DNA from: Streptomyces flaveus
GTDB lineage: Bacteria; Actinomycetota; Actinomycetes; Streptomycetales; Streptomycetaceae
Direction of reading: 5' to 3'
NCBI RefSeq assembly: GCF_014647675.1
Contig: NZ_BMPQ01000030.1
Span: 40,931 to 104,930, forward strand
Length of the DNA stretch: 64,000 nucleotides
In this document: positions 7,806 to 15,539 of the stretch, one piece after another
Layout of the letters: each line of letters begins with the position of its first letter
How positions within the stretch are numbered: the first letter of the stretch is position 1
Program-made: the position numbers and the translations under genes
Notes under the pieces: model-generated
Database searches by the model: none
Told to the model about the DNA's origin: nothing
The model's input: the letters and a program-made list of their open reading frames with translations, nothing else

Positions 7806-8705
7806 GTGGACGCCCGGCAGTTGGAGTACTTCCTCGCCATCGTGGAGCACGGTGGTTTCAGCAAGGCCGCCGCCGCCCTCCACGTAGCCCAGCCGTCGCT
7901 GTCCCAGGCGATGGCGAACCTGGAGGCCGATCTCGGGGTGGCCCTCTTCCACCGGGTGGGGCGGGGCGTCGTACTGAGCGAAGCCGGTGCGGAACTGCTG
8001 GAGCCGAGCCGGCGCGTGCTGCGGGACCTGGCCGCCGTACGGGACACAGCGGCCGCCCTCGCCGGGCTGCACGGCGGCACCGTCGAGGTCGCCACCATGC
8101 CCTCGCCCGGCATCGAACCGCTCACCACGCTCATCCACCGCTTCGCCGAGCTGCATCCGTCCGTGACGGTGAGCACCCAGGCCGCCTTCACCCCGGACGA
8201 GGTCATATCCCTGGTCCGCAGCGGCACCTGCGAACTGGGCCTGCTGGGCGGCGCCGCCCCCGTGCACCCGTCCGGCCTTGACGTCCTGCACGTCGAGGAC
8301 CAGCCGTTCGTGGTCGTCGCCGCACCCGGCGGGGCGATCGAGGACGACGTCACGATCCGGCCCGAGGACCTGGCCGGCCAGAAGCTCATCGCGTCCCGCA
8401 CCGGCAGCCTGATGCGCAGCATCGTGGACGACATCACGGAGGGCGGCACCGGAACGGAGATCGTGACGGTCGTCGACCACCGCACGTCGATCCTGCCGCT
8501 GGTCCTCACCGGGGTGGGAGTCGCGGTCCTGCCCTCCTCCTGGACCCGGCTGGCCCGCCGCTGCGGCGCGGCGGTCGCACCCATCGAGCCGACCGCCCAT
8601 CTCCATGTGGCGATGGTGAGCCTGCCCGCCCACCTCACGCCGGCGGCGCGGGAGTTCCTCGCTCTCACCGGGTCGCTGGCGCAGCGGCGGGCACACGCCG
8701 CCTGA
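7806..8705 (+). CDS. LysR-family regulator of the dicarboxylate locus
   Basis: 299 residues. The winged helix-turn-helix is at the N-terminus: ARQLEYFLAIVEHGGFSKAA, then LHVAQPSLSQAMANLEADLG. The effector domain (VEVATMPSPGIEPL to GVGVAVLPSSW) has the LysR-substrate fold pattern. The GTG start follows GGGGAGACGCC. It lies between the transporter and the dehydrogenase on the same strand, which is unusual for LysR genes (often divergent) and probably reflects rearrangement around the kinase relic. Matching motifs before both neighbours (5868, 8725) suggest that it controls them. Confidence 0.92.
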   Translation: MDARQLEYFLAIVEHGGFSKAAAALHVAQPSLSQAMANLEADLGVALFHRVGRGVVLSEAGAELLEPSRRVLRDLAAVRDTAAALAGLHGGTVEVATMPSPGIEPLTTLIHRFAELHPSVTVSTQAAFTPDEVISLVRSGTCELGLLGGAAPVHPSGLDVLHVEDQPFVVVAAPGGAIEDDVTIRPEDLAGQKLIASRTGSLMRSIVDDITEGGTGTEIVTVVDHRTSILPLVLTGVGVAVLPSSWTRLARRCGAAVAPIEPTAHLHVAMVSLPAHLTPAAREFLALTGSLAQRRAHAA

Positions 8706-8724
8706 CGCAGGACCGATCGGCCAC

Positions 8725-8742
8725 GCCTATACGTCGTATCGA
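8725..8742. promoter_or_regulatory. LysR-type motif upstream of the dehydrogenase gene
   Basis: GCCTATACGTCGTATCGA. It matches 5868-5885 at all 14 fixed positions of GCCTATACGnnnnATCGA and contains the palindrome ATACG-T-CGTAT. It ends 76 bases before the start codon at 8819. Confidence 0.62.
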
Positions 8743-8818
8743 AAGCAGGTCTTGGACGCGCCGTGACGTCGGTGTGTTGACTCGAATCCGACCGCACGAC
8801 AGCGAGCCGGAGGCACCC

Positions 8819-9913
8819 ATGACAGCCGCACCCCGCACGTTCCGCATCGCCGCCATCCCCGCCGACGGGGTGGGCAAGGAGGTCGTCGCCGCGGGGCGAG
8901 CCGTCCTGGACGCCCTGGCCGAGATCTCCAAGGGTTCCGCGGCCCCCTTCGCCTTCGCCTGGGAGGAGTTCCCCTGGGGCTGTGAGTTCTACGAGCGCAC
9001 CGGCAAGATGATCGACGACGACGGCCTGGAGCAGCTCAAGGACTTCGACGCGATCTACTTCGGTGCCGTCGGCTGGCCGACCGTCCCCGACCACGTCAGC
9101 CTGTGGGGCCTGCGCCTGAAGATCTGCCAGAACTTCGACCAGTGGGCCAACATCCGCCCCGTGCACTTCCTGCCCGGCGTCCAGAGCCCGCTGCGCAAGG
9201 CCGACGACACCGAGCTGGACTGGGTGGTCGTCCGCGAGAACAGCGAGGGCGAGTACGCGGGCCTCGGCGGCCGTAACCTCTCCGGCCGCGGACCCGGCGG
9301 TGAAGTCGCCGTCCAGTCGGCCCTGTTCACCGAGGTCGGCTGCGAGAGGATCATGCGGTTCGCCTTCGACCTGGCCCGGACCCGGAGCCGCCGCAAGGTC
9401 TCGTCCGTGACCAAGAGCAACGCCCAGCAGTACGGCATGGTCCTGTGGGACGACGTCTTCAAGCGCGTCGCCGCCGACTACCCGGACGTCGAGACTGAGA
9501 GCGTGCTCGTGGACGCGATGTCCGCCAAGTTCGTCCTGCACCCCGAGGACCTGTCGGTCGTCGTCGCCTCCAACCTCAACGCCGACATCCTTTCCGACCT
9601 CGGCAGCGCCCTGGCCGGCAGCCTGGGCCTGGCGGCGAGCGCCAACCTCAACCCCGAGCGCCGCTTCCCCAGCATGTTCGAGCCGGTCCACGGCTCCGCG
9701 CCGGACATCGCGGGCCAGGGCCTGGCGAATCCGATCGGCGCGGTCGGCAGCGCGGCGCTGATGCTGGAGCACTTCGGCCTGCCCGACCAGGCCGCCAGGC
9801 TGGACAAGGCGATCGAGGCCACGACCGCCGCGGGTATCCTCACCCGCGACGTCGGCGGCACGGCCACGACGGAGGACGTGACCAAGGCACTGATCGACGC
9901 GCTCAACGTCTGA
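8819..9913 (+). CDS. Tartrate dehydrogenase / D-malate dehydrogenase (decarboxylating)
   Basis: 364 residues of the isocitrate/isopropylmalate dehydrogenase family. Evidence: FRIAAIPADGVGKEVV at the start, AIYFGAVGWPTVPDHVSLWG, the substrate-loop piece DWVVVRENSEGEYAGLGGR, VTKSNAQQYG with the catalytic lysine, DAMSAKFVLHPE, and the NAD-site piece FEPVHGSAPDIAGQGLANPI. The first loop GWPTVPDH is typical of tartrate/D-malate enzymes rather than LeuB. It would convert D-malate to pyruvate and CO2 or oxidise tartrate with NAD. ATG 8819 has GCCGGAGG upstream. A terminator follows at 9927. Confidence 0.92.
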   Translation: MTAAPRTFRIAAIPADGVGKEVVAAGRAVLDALAEISKGSAAPFAFAWEEFPWGCEFYERTGKMIDDDGLEQLKDFDAIYFGAVGWPTVPDHVSLWGLRLKICQNFDQWANIRPVHFLPGVQSPLRKADDTELDWVVVRENSEGEYAGLGGRNLSGRGPGGEVAVQSALFTEVGCERIMRFAFDLARTRSRRKVSSVTKSNAQQYGMVLWDDVFKRVAADYPDVETESVLVDAMSAKFVLHPEDLSVVVASNLNADILSDLGSALAGSLGLAASANLNPERRFPSMFEPVHGSAPDIAGQGLANPIGAVGSAALMLEHFGLPDQAARLDKAIEATTAAGILTRDVGGTATTEDVTKALIDALNV

Positions 9914-9926
9914 CGGTCTGAAAGCG

Positions 9927-9946
9927 AGCCCTGAGACAACAGGGCT
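9927..9946 (+). terminator. Hairpin terminator after the dehydrogenase gene
   Basis: AGCCCTG, loop AGACAA, CAGGGCT: a perfect 7-bp stem flanked by GCG and CGC, 13 bases after the stop at 9913. Confidence 0.7.
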
Positions 9947-10004
9947 TCGCTGCTGGGTAGGGGTCGGTTTTCGCCGGTGGGACTGTTGGTCAGCAGGTGT
10001 GGCG

Positions 10005-10136
10005 TCAACCCTTGAAGATCCGCTTGGCCTGGTCTCGGTGGGTGGTGTGCAACTCCCAGTAGATGGGGGAGATCTGGTCAGCCGTGGCCCGTGGCTGTCC
10101 GTAGAAGGTGAGGGTGCCGACTGAAGGGGCCCGCCG
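10005..10136 (-). pseudogene. 3' fragment of an SDR gene at the eCIS border
   Basis: The last codons read QISPIYWELHTTHRDQAKRI and end at TGA 10005. This matches the C-terminus of the SDR at 42431 (QITPLYWELHTTKRDEAELV). Only about 40 codons remain and there is no start. It sits 12 bases beyond the last eCIS gene, marking a break point at the operon end. Confidence 0.75.
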
Positions 10137-10147
10137 GGTGCACGACA

Positions 10148-10894
10148 TCACCCTCCTTCGCTCAGGCAGGACACCATGTCCTTCAGGAGTGCCGTGCTGT
10201 GCAACGACCGGCGGTGGCTCAACGGATCGACTTCGTCGATCGGGGTGCGCGGTGATCGTGGCACTCTGACGGTGGCAAGCACCACCCAGGGGTCGTCCGG
10301 GCAGCTTGGGCACTCGGTGATCCCGGCTTTGAATATCTCGTCGCAGTCCGGGCGTACAGGCGCGTGGGTCTTGGGGAGTGCCGAAAGACAGCAGATCTCG
10401 TAGGCGTCCCGGATACGCGTGTATTGGCAGGCCGCTCCGGAACAGGAGCAGCCTGTGGGTGCCGTGTGGACGGGCCGTGTCTCGCACTCGGTGTAGCGGA
10501 TGGCGAGGTAAACGGTGTCGTCGGCGAGAGTACGGCGACTGACCGGCGGACATGGCCGGGCGAACGCACAGGGATCGGCGCTCGCCAACAGACAGTTCGC
10601 GAGGTTGAACGTGACGTCGGCGCGGATCGACACCGCATCACCCTGTGGGGTGAGGAGATATCCAGGCCCGATCCGCACCCGCCATGGATGCTCGTCGCTG
10701 GGCACGGCCCGCACGTCGCAGCCACAGACCACGCCCCAGCCGTGCAGGAAGCGGTTGTGCTCGCGCAGTTTCTGCCGGTGGTACGCCTGCTCGTCGTTGA
10801 GATCGGCGGCATGGATCAGCTGCTTCGGATAGAAACGCATGCGCTCCGGCACACCGGTGTCGGAACGGGCGGGATCACCCATGGTGATGCTCAC
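10148..10894 (-). CDS. eCIS terminal protein, cysteine-rich, with a fibre-like N-domain
   Basis: 248 residues; last gene of the eCIS operon. The N-terminal 100 residues (MRFYPKQLIHAADLNDEQAY, GWGVVCGCDVRAV, RIGPGYLLTPQGDAV) share their pattern with the starts of the genes at 10923 and 14076, so all three carry the same domain, probably a baseplate-attachment module. The rest is rich in cysteine (about 15 in the protein), including GCSCSGAAC, EICC and ECPSCPDD, which could bind metal or form disulfides. GTG 10894 is chosen because AGCAGGAGGAGG lies seven bases upstream; ATG 10882 is an alternative. Function unknown. Confidence 0.8.
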   Translation of the reverse strand: MSITMGDPARSDTGVPERMRFYPKQLIHAADLNDEQAYHRQKLREHNRFLHGWGVVCGCDVRAVPSDEHPWRVRIGPGYLLTPQGDAVSIRADVTFNLANCLLASADPCAFARPCPPVSRRTLADDTVYLAIRYTECETRPVHTAPTGCSCSGAACQYTRIRDAYEICCLSALPKTHAPVRPDCDEIFKAGITECPSCPDDPWVVLATVRVPRSPRTPIDEVDPLSHRRSLHSTALLKDMVSCLSEGG

Positions 10895-10922
10895 CGCGGA
10901 ACCTCCTCCTGCTAGTGGTCTC

Positions 10923-12122
10923 TCAGCGGTCGACCTGGAATGAGAAGTGGAAGTTGCCGCCGGGCCTGCCGTCCCCGCTCGGCCACTGCCGGCCCGCCTC
11001 CCCGTCCAGCGGCTCGGCGTCGTCCGGGGACTGTCCGACAGACATGATCGCCGGCCGCTCGCCGCGCAGGGTGACGGTGTACGCGCCGGGCTCCAGCGCA
11101 TTGCGCACGGCACAGCGCAGCCGCTGCGGCGCCGGCCATTCGACGGGGAGCGCGACCGGCGTACCGTCACGCAGCACCTCGACCGAGCCGCCCATGGCGA
11201 TGCTCGCCTGGTCGACGGGTGCGCCGGTGAACTCCGCCTCGAAACCGAGCGGTTCACTGCCGCGGAGAATCACCCGGCGCTCGTCCGGCGAGTCGAGTAC
11301 GACATCGGGCCCGTTGCCCATCAGCAGCCGTACGGCGCCGACCTTCAGCAGCACCGTGTCGTGCCGACAGCACTCCTCGATCCGCTCGTTCAGACAGATC
11401 AGGAGCTGCAGCAGCATGCGGTTGGTCGGCACCACCGGACGCGGCAGGCACGGGGCTATCTTCAGGGCGCCCCGTGGGCCGACCGCGATATTGGCCAGGA
11501 CGACACAGGGGTCGGTCGGCGGGTCCGGGCAGTCGGCGGCCAGCAGGCACAGCGCCTCCTGAATCCGGCCCTCGCGCAGCAACTCCCCGAGATCCGAGGT
11601 GCATTCACGTACGACGTCATCGGCGGTGCCCTCGTGCACATGCAGGGCGTACGTCTCCACCCAGCGGCCCGCCTCGCTGTGCCGCGGGCCGTCGCAGAGC
11701 GGGTCCGGCACCAGCGCGGGCTCGAACCCGGTGCGGCACTCGCGGTAGCACAGGCTCAGGACCAGCTGACGGGGGAGCGGGGTGTCGTCGTCCGGCACGG
11801 GCACCCCGTCCTCGTCGGTGAGCCGCAGCGGCAGCAGTTCGACCTCGTCGGGGACCAGAATGCGCCGCCCCCAGCCGTCGATCGCCAGGCCGGGACCGAC
11901 CCGCAGCCCGCGCTCCCCGCCACTGCGTATGACCTCGACCTGTAATCCGCAGACGACCCCTGGACCGAGCAACAGCCGGTTGCTGCGCCGCTGTTCGGCG
12001 ATGAGGTACTCCTGCTCCAGGTCGAAGTGGAGTACGTCCATCAGCTTGCCGTAGAAGTAGCGGTTGCGCTGGGGCGTGCTGAGCTCGCTCAGCTGCCGGT
12101 CGTTGCGAAGGGTCGGGCTCAT
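10923..12122 (-). CDS. eCIS baseplate/fibre-like protein with the shared N-domain
   Basis: 399 residues. The N-domain reads RNRYFYGKLMDVLHFDLEQE, LLLGPGVVCGLQVEV and VGPGLAIDGWGRRILVPDEV, paralogous to the genes on either side. The middle (ALCLLAADCPDPPTDPCVVL) resembles the cysteine-containing part of the 10148 protein. The C-terminal part (VVLDSPDERRVILRGSEPLG onward) looks like a beta-sandwich that could contact a partner. ATG 12122 follows AGGAAGAGACC. Residue 60 is a TTA codon (11943-11945), so translation should depend on the bldA tRNA. Exact role not established. Confidence 0.82.
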   Translation of the reverse strand: MSPTLRNDRQLSELSTPQRNRYFYGKLMDVLHFDLEQEYLIAEQRRSNRLLLGPGVVCGLQVEVIRSGGERGLRVGPGLAIDGWGRRILVPDEVELLPLRLTDEDGVPVPDDDTPLPRQLVLSLCYRECRTGFEPALVPDPLCDGPRHSEAGRWVETYALHVHEGTADDVVRECTSDLGELLREGRIQEALCLLAADCPDPPTDPCVVLANIAVGPRGALKIAPCLPRPVVPTNRMLLQLLICLNERIEECCRHDTVLLKVGAVRLLMGNGPDVVLDSPDERRVILRGSEPLGFEAEFTGAPVDQASIAMGGSVEVLRDGTPVALPVEWPAPQRLRCAVRNALEPGAYTVTLRGERPAIMSVGQSPDDAEPLDGEAGRQWPSGDGRPGGNFHFSFQVDR

Positions 12123-12165
12123 CGGCGGTCTCTTCCTGTGAATCACTGTGAATCTCTGCGGGGTG

Positions 12166-14079
12166 TCACGGGGCAAGAGCGAGGCCTTCGGGCGGCGGTC
12201 CGGCGACGATCGTGTCCAGCCCGGTCCTGGCCTGCACTCCGACCCGGAAGCGGGCCGTCACGAAGCAGAGATGGGCGGCGGTGTGGGCGGGCTTCTCGGC
12301 GTCGAGCACCTCGCCGACCCGGCGGCGCCCGCACTCGTCGAGGCCGTGTCCGGCGACCACCGCGGTGAAGCGGTGCGCGGTGTCGTCGAAGAGGTACTGC
12401 CCCCGCACCCCGTCCTCCTCCGGGGCGCCGGCCCCGACGGACCAGGCCCCGGGGGCGGTCCCGTCGGGCGACAGGGCGGGCAGCACCGTGTCGGTGCCGA
12501 GGGGCGAGGGCCCGTCGAGCACCCAGATGCCGCGCGCCCGGAAGTCCTCGAACAGCAGGGGACGTACGCCCGTATGCAGTTCCACGGCCCTCGCGACTCC
12601 GTGCGGGGTGCCGCGGGTGCGGTGCAGTTCGGGCACTTCGGCGAGCAGCGCCCGCAGTGCGTCCGGGTCCGCTTCGGCGAGGCCTTGCGGGATCTCGAAG
12701 GCCAGCCACTGGGCCAGGACCGGGAGCAGCTCGGCGGGTGCGGTGGTGGCGTCGAAGTCGCGCGGGAGCAGCCCGATGGCGTCCTCGCGGTCGCCGAGCA
12801 CGGACTTGGCCAGTCCCAGGAGACGGCGCAGGAACTCGGAGCCCGGCTGCTCTGCGTAGACCTGGGGGAGGTGGTCCAGGTAGTCGTCCGCGGAGGATTC
12901 GGCGCGTACGTCGAGGAGGGTGGGGGAGGCGGTGGCGGGGGCCTGCGCGGTGCGGGTCAGTTGGACCTGGAGCCATAAGTACCGGCCGCCGTCCAGGAGT
13001 ACGTCGTGGGCGGCCGCCGGGGTCCAGGGCGGGGCGGCGTCGGGCGCTTCGGCGAGGGAGGAGGCGAGGAACAGGTCTGTTCCGTCCGGGACTTCGGCCG
13101 TGGCGGCCGCCCTGGACCAGCTCCCTTCCTCGCCCGCGTCGAAGGGGCCCGCGTGCAGGGTGCCGTGGGCCGGGCGTCCGGTGGCGGGGTGGGCGGTGAG
13201 GTGGTGGTCGTCGGTGCCGGTCTTGATGTGGAGGGTGCCGTCGGGGGCGGCGGCGAGCGCCGACACCGGGCCGCGGAAGCCGGCCACGGTGCCGAGGGGG
13301 CAGCCGTCGTCCAGGGCCACGATCAGGATCTCGCCGCGGGTGCGGTCGGCGACGTACAGCCGGTCGCGGGAGATGGCGAGGGCCTGTGGGACGGTGCCCT
13401 CGGCGAGGGGCGGGCTGGATGCGGTGCCTGTGCGGTCGAAGCGGAGTACTGAGCGGGTGGTCCAGTCGCCTACGTAGAGGGTGCCGTCGGAGGCGGCGAT
13501 GCAGCGGGGGTCGGCGGGTGACTGCGCGAGGCGTCGGGTGAAGGCGGTGTCCGGTTCGCCTCCGGGGCCGAGGCGCAGGAGCTGCCGGGGCTCGGTGTCG
13601 AGGACGAAGAGGCCCAGTTCGCCGTCGGGGGCGACGGCGACCGGTCGCCGCAGGCCCTCGGTCCATAGCGCGCGCGGGGACAACTCGGGGGAGAGTAAGG
13701 CTACTTGGCCGCGCTCGGGGTCGGCGACGAAGAGCTGGCCGTGTGGTCCGATGCAGAGGCCGGCGGGTGTGCCGAGTGCCGGATGTGCGGTCAGTTCGAG
13801 ACGGTCGCCGCAGTCGAGTGCGATCCGGATCAGGCGGTGTTCGGCTGCGTCCGCGAGGTAGAGGCCGCAGTGGGAGTCCAGGGCCAGACCGGAGGGTTCG
13901 GCTGGTTGTGGTTCCGGTTCGGATAGCGACGGGGGTACGACGCCGGGGACCCGCAGCAGCTCGATCCGGCCGTCGGCGCGGATCTCCAGGCCGTCGAGGC
14001 GGCAGTCGGGCCAGGTGCCGTTCCCGGCCAGGAGGGCATGGAGGGTGGTGGGCTGCTGCAGGGTCATGGGTGCCGTCAC
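12166..14079 (-). CDS. eCIS tail protein: beta-propeller-like N-half fused to a gpI-like wedge domain
   Basis: 637 residues. Residues 45-300 hold repeated strands such as PSGLALDSHCGLYLADAAEH, LCIGPHGQLFVADPERG, IAASDGTLYVGDWTTRSVLR and LAISRDRLYVADRTRGEI, the pattern of NHL-type propeller blades. Residues 385-500 (DDYLDHLPQVYAEQPGSEFL, LLPVLAQWLAFEIP, RTRGTPHGVARAVELHTGV) match phage tail protein I, a baseplate wedge component. The GTG start overlaps the preceding stop as GTGA. Two in-frame TTA codons lie at residues 128 (13696-13698) and 368 (12976-12978). The propeller could bind a ligand or strengthen the baseplate. Confidence 0.85.
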   Translation of the reverse strand: MTAPMTLQQPTTLHALLAGNGTWPDCRLDGLEIRADGRIELLRVPGVVPPSLSEPEPQPAEPSGLALDSHCGLYLADAAEHRLIRIALDCGDRLELTAHPALGTPAGLCIGPHGQLFVADPERGQVALLSPELSPRALWTEGLRRPVAVAPDGELGLFVLDTEPRQLLRLGPGGEPDTAFTRRLAQSPADPRCIAASDGTLYVGDWTTRSVLRFDRTGTASSPPLAEGTVPQALAISRDRLYVADRTRGEILIVALDDGCPLGTVAGFRGPVSALAAAPDGTLHIKTGTDDHHLTAHPATGRPAHGTLHAGPFDAGEEGSWSRAAATAEVPDGTDLFLASSLAEAPDAAPPWTPAAAHDVLLDGGRYLWLQVQLTRTAQAPATASPTLLDVRAESSADDYLDHLPQVYAEQPGSEFLRRLLGLAKSVLGDREDAIGLLPRDFDATTAPAELLPVLAQWLAFEIPQGLAEADPDALRALLAEVPELHRTRGTPHGVARAVELHTGVRPLLFEDFRARGIWVLDGPSPLGTDTVLPALSPDGTAPGAWSVGAGAPEEDGVRGQYLFDDTAHRFTAVVAGHGLDECGRRRVGEVLDAEKPAHTAAHLCFVTARFRVGVQARTGLDTIVAGPPPEGLALAP

Positions 14080-15539
14080 TCGACGTAGAGGTTGTAGAGG
14101 AGCTTGCCGCCGCTGTCGTTATCTACGTAGAACTCCAGGGTGTGGGGGCCGGCGTCCATGGGCAGGCCGGCCGAGTTGGCGATGTCGATCAGATCGAGCG
14201 CTTCAGTGCCCTTGAGAACCAGGTCACTCTGTGAGCCGCCGTCGCCCAGCTGCGGCCACCTCAGGAAGCGCAGCACCTTGTCTGTGACGGGCTTCGTGTC
14301 GATCTTGATCTTCAGGTCGGACAGGAATGCGTACGCAGGTTCTGAGGCCGCTTGGCGGTTGGGGCTTCCCGTGCTGCTGACATTGAGGTCGGCGGTGAGC
14401 GTGTGGGAGTGGACAGCGTCGGCGAGGCTCTGACTCATCCCTTCCGTCTCGGCCGGGACGGCGCTGCCGTCCGCCTTCACTGGCCCACCCAGTGGCTTCT
14501 GTTTGACCGGTTCGATCCAGGGCGCCATGAGGTCCTTCTGGCCGTTTTCGTGCCGCGACTGCCGGTGATATTCGAGTTGATCCCACCTCCTCTCTCTGGT
14601 TGGAATCTCTGCAAGAGGGATGGGTGTCCTACCGAACGTGCCGCCCAGGCCTTCAAGTTCCGTCAAGAGCCCGTGGCCATGGGTCAGATCAGTATCTTCC
14701 GTGGCCGGAGTCGACCCTTCGGGCCGGTGAGTGTGGTCGGTGAGCCGGTGCCTGTGATCGACGAGCTTGATGGTCTCCGGCGAGAGCGGGATATTGCCCT
14801 GCGTGAGCGTGTGCTGGTGCCCTCCCAGCTGCGTGTAGTACAGGTCGGAGAACTTTCCGCCCCACAGATAGAGGACGACGGCGTTGGGCGCCCCGCCGCG
14901 GATCTCGAAGTGCAGCACCTTGGAGTTGCCGGGCGCGATGTCCTTCTCGCCCTCCAGCGCGAACCCCGTCACCTGCGTGGTGTGCGTAGGGCGCGCATAC
15001 TGCCGTATCCCCGTCTCGATCGACGTGACCCGGCACTGGTCGTCCAGCGTCACATAGGCGAGTACGACCGCACTGTCGGTGCCGTCCTTGTCCGCCGAGG
15101 CCAGGTCCTGCGCGGGATAGTCCTCGGTCCAGACGAACTCGGCCCGCTCCCTGACCCGGGCGGACTGCGGCGCGGCAGGGCGGGCGCAGGGATCGTCGGC
15201 GGCGGGGAGGAACTCCTCGGTGTAGCGCAGGACGAGGAAGTAGCCGCCCTGTTTCACCGGCGGCTGCGCCGGGACGGCAAGGGCGCGGTCCTCCAACGAG
15301 GCCTCCGGTACAACCAGTTCGCGGCCCAGCGCGTCGAGGGCGAGCCCCGGCGCCACCAGGACATGGGTGGTGTCGGCCGGTGCGGGCTGGTCCACTTCCA
15401 GGCCGTCCACCACGCCCGGGGTGAAGAGCCCCCGGTTGAGCAGACGCCGCATCGCCAGGTGGTAGTGCTGTTCGAGGCCGAGGTCGGCGGCGTCGAGCCG
15501 CTGGCCGTTGTAGTAGTGCAGGCGCTCCACTGTGGTCAT
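14076..15539 (-). CDS. eCIS fibre-like protein with the shared N-domain and His-rich middle
   Basis: 487 residues. The N-domain (RLHYYNGQRLDAADLGLEQH, GVVDGLEV, VAPGLALDALGRELVVPEAS) is paralogous to those of the next two downstream genes. Residues 260-300 carry histidine pairs (GGHQHTLTQG, VDHRHRLTDHTHRPEG, LTHGHGLL), the HxH pattern seen in phage tail fibres that bind metal along a trimer axis. The C-terminal 120 residues look like a beta-rich domain. ATGA overlap with the upstream baseplate gene. Likely a fibre or fibre-connector of the particle; the target is unknown. Confidence 0.8.
   Translation of the reverse strand: MTTVERLHYYNGQRLDAADLGLEQHYHLAMRRLLNRGLFTPGVVDGLEVDQPAPADTTHVLVAPGLALDALGRELVVPEASLEDRALAVPAQPPVKQGGYFLVLRYTEEFLPAADDPCARPAAPQSARVRERAEFVWTEDYPAQDLASADKDGTDSAVVLAYVTLDDQCRVTSIETGIRQYARPTHTTQVTGFALEGEKDIAPGNSKVLHFEIRGGAPNAVVLYLWGGKFSDLYYTQLGGHQHTLTQGNIPLSPETIKLVDHRHRLTDHTHRPEGSTPATEDTDLTHGHGLLTELEGLGGTFGRTPIPLAEIPTRERRWDQLEYHRQSRHENGQKDLMAPWIEPVKQKPLGGPVKADGSAVPAETEGMSQSLADAVHSHTLTADLNVSSTGSPNRQAASEPAYAFLSDLKIKIDTKPVTDKVLRFLRWPQLGDGGSQSDLVLKGTEALDLIDIANSAGLPMDAGPHTLEFYVDNDSGGKLLYNLYVE

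Noticed and set aside
7187..8281. Long continuous frame reading through the kinase relic and LysR gene
   Set aside because: Only codons from 7391 to about 7675 resemble glycerate kinase; the rest is an out-of-frame reading of the LysR gene.
6965..9772. 935-residue minus-strand frame
   Set aside because: It lies antisense to the DAACS, LysR and dehydrogenase genes, with Arg/Gly-rich composition and no motif; a typical high-GC shadow.
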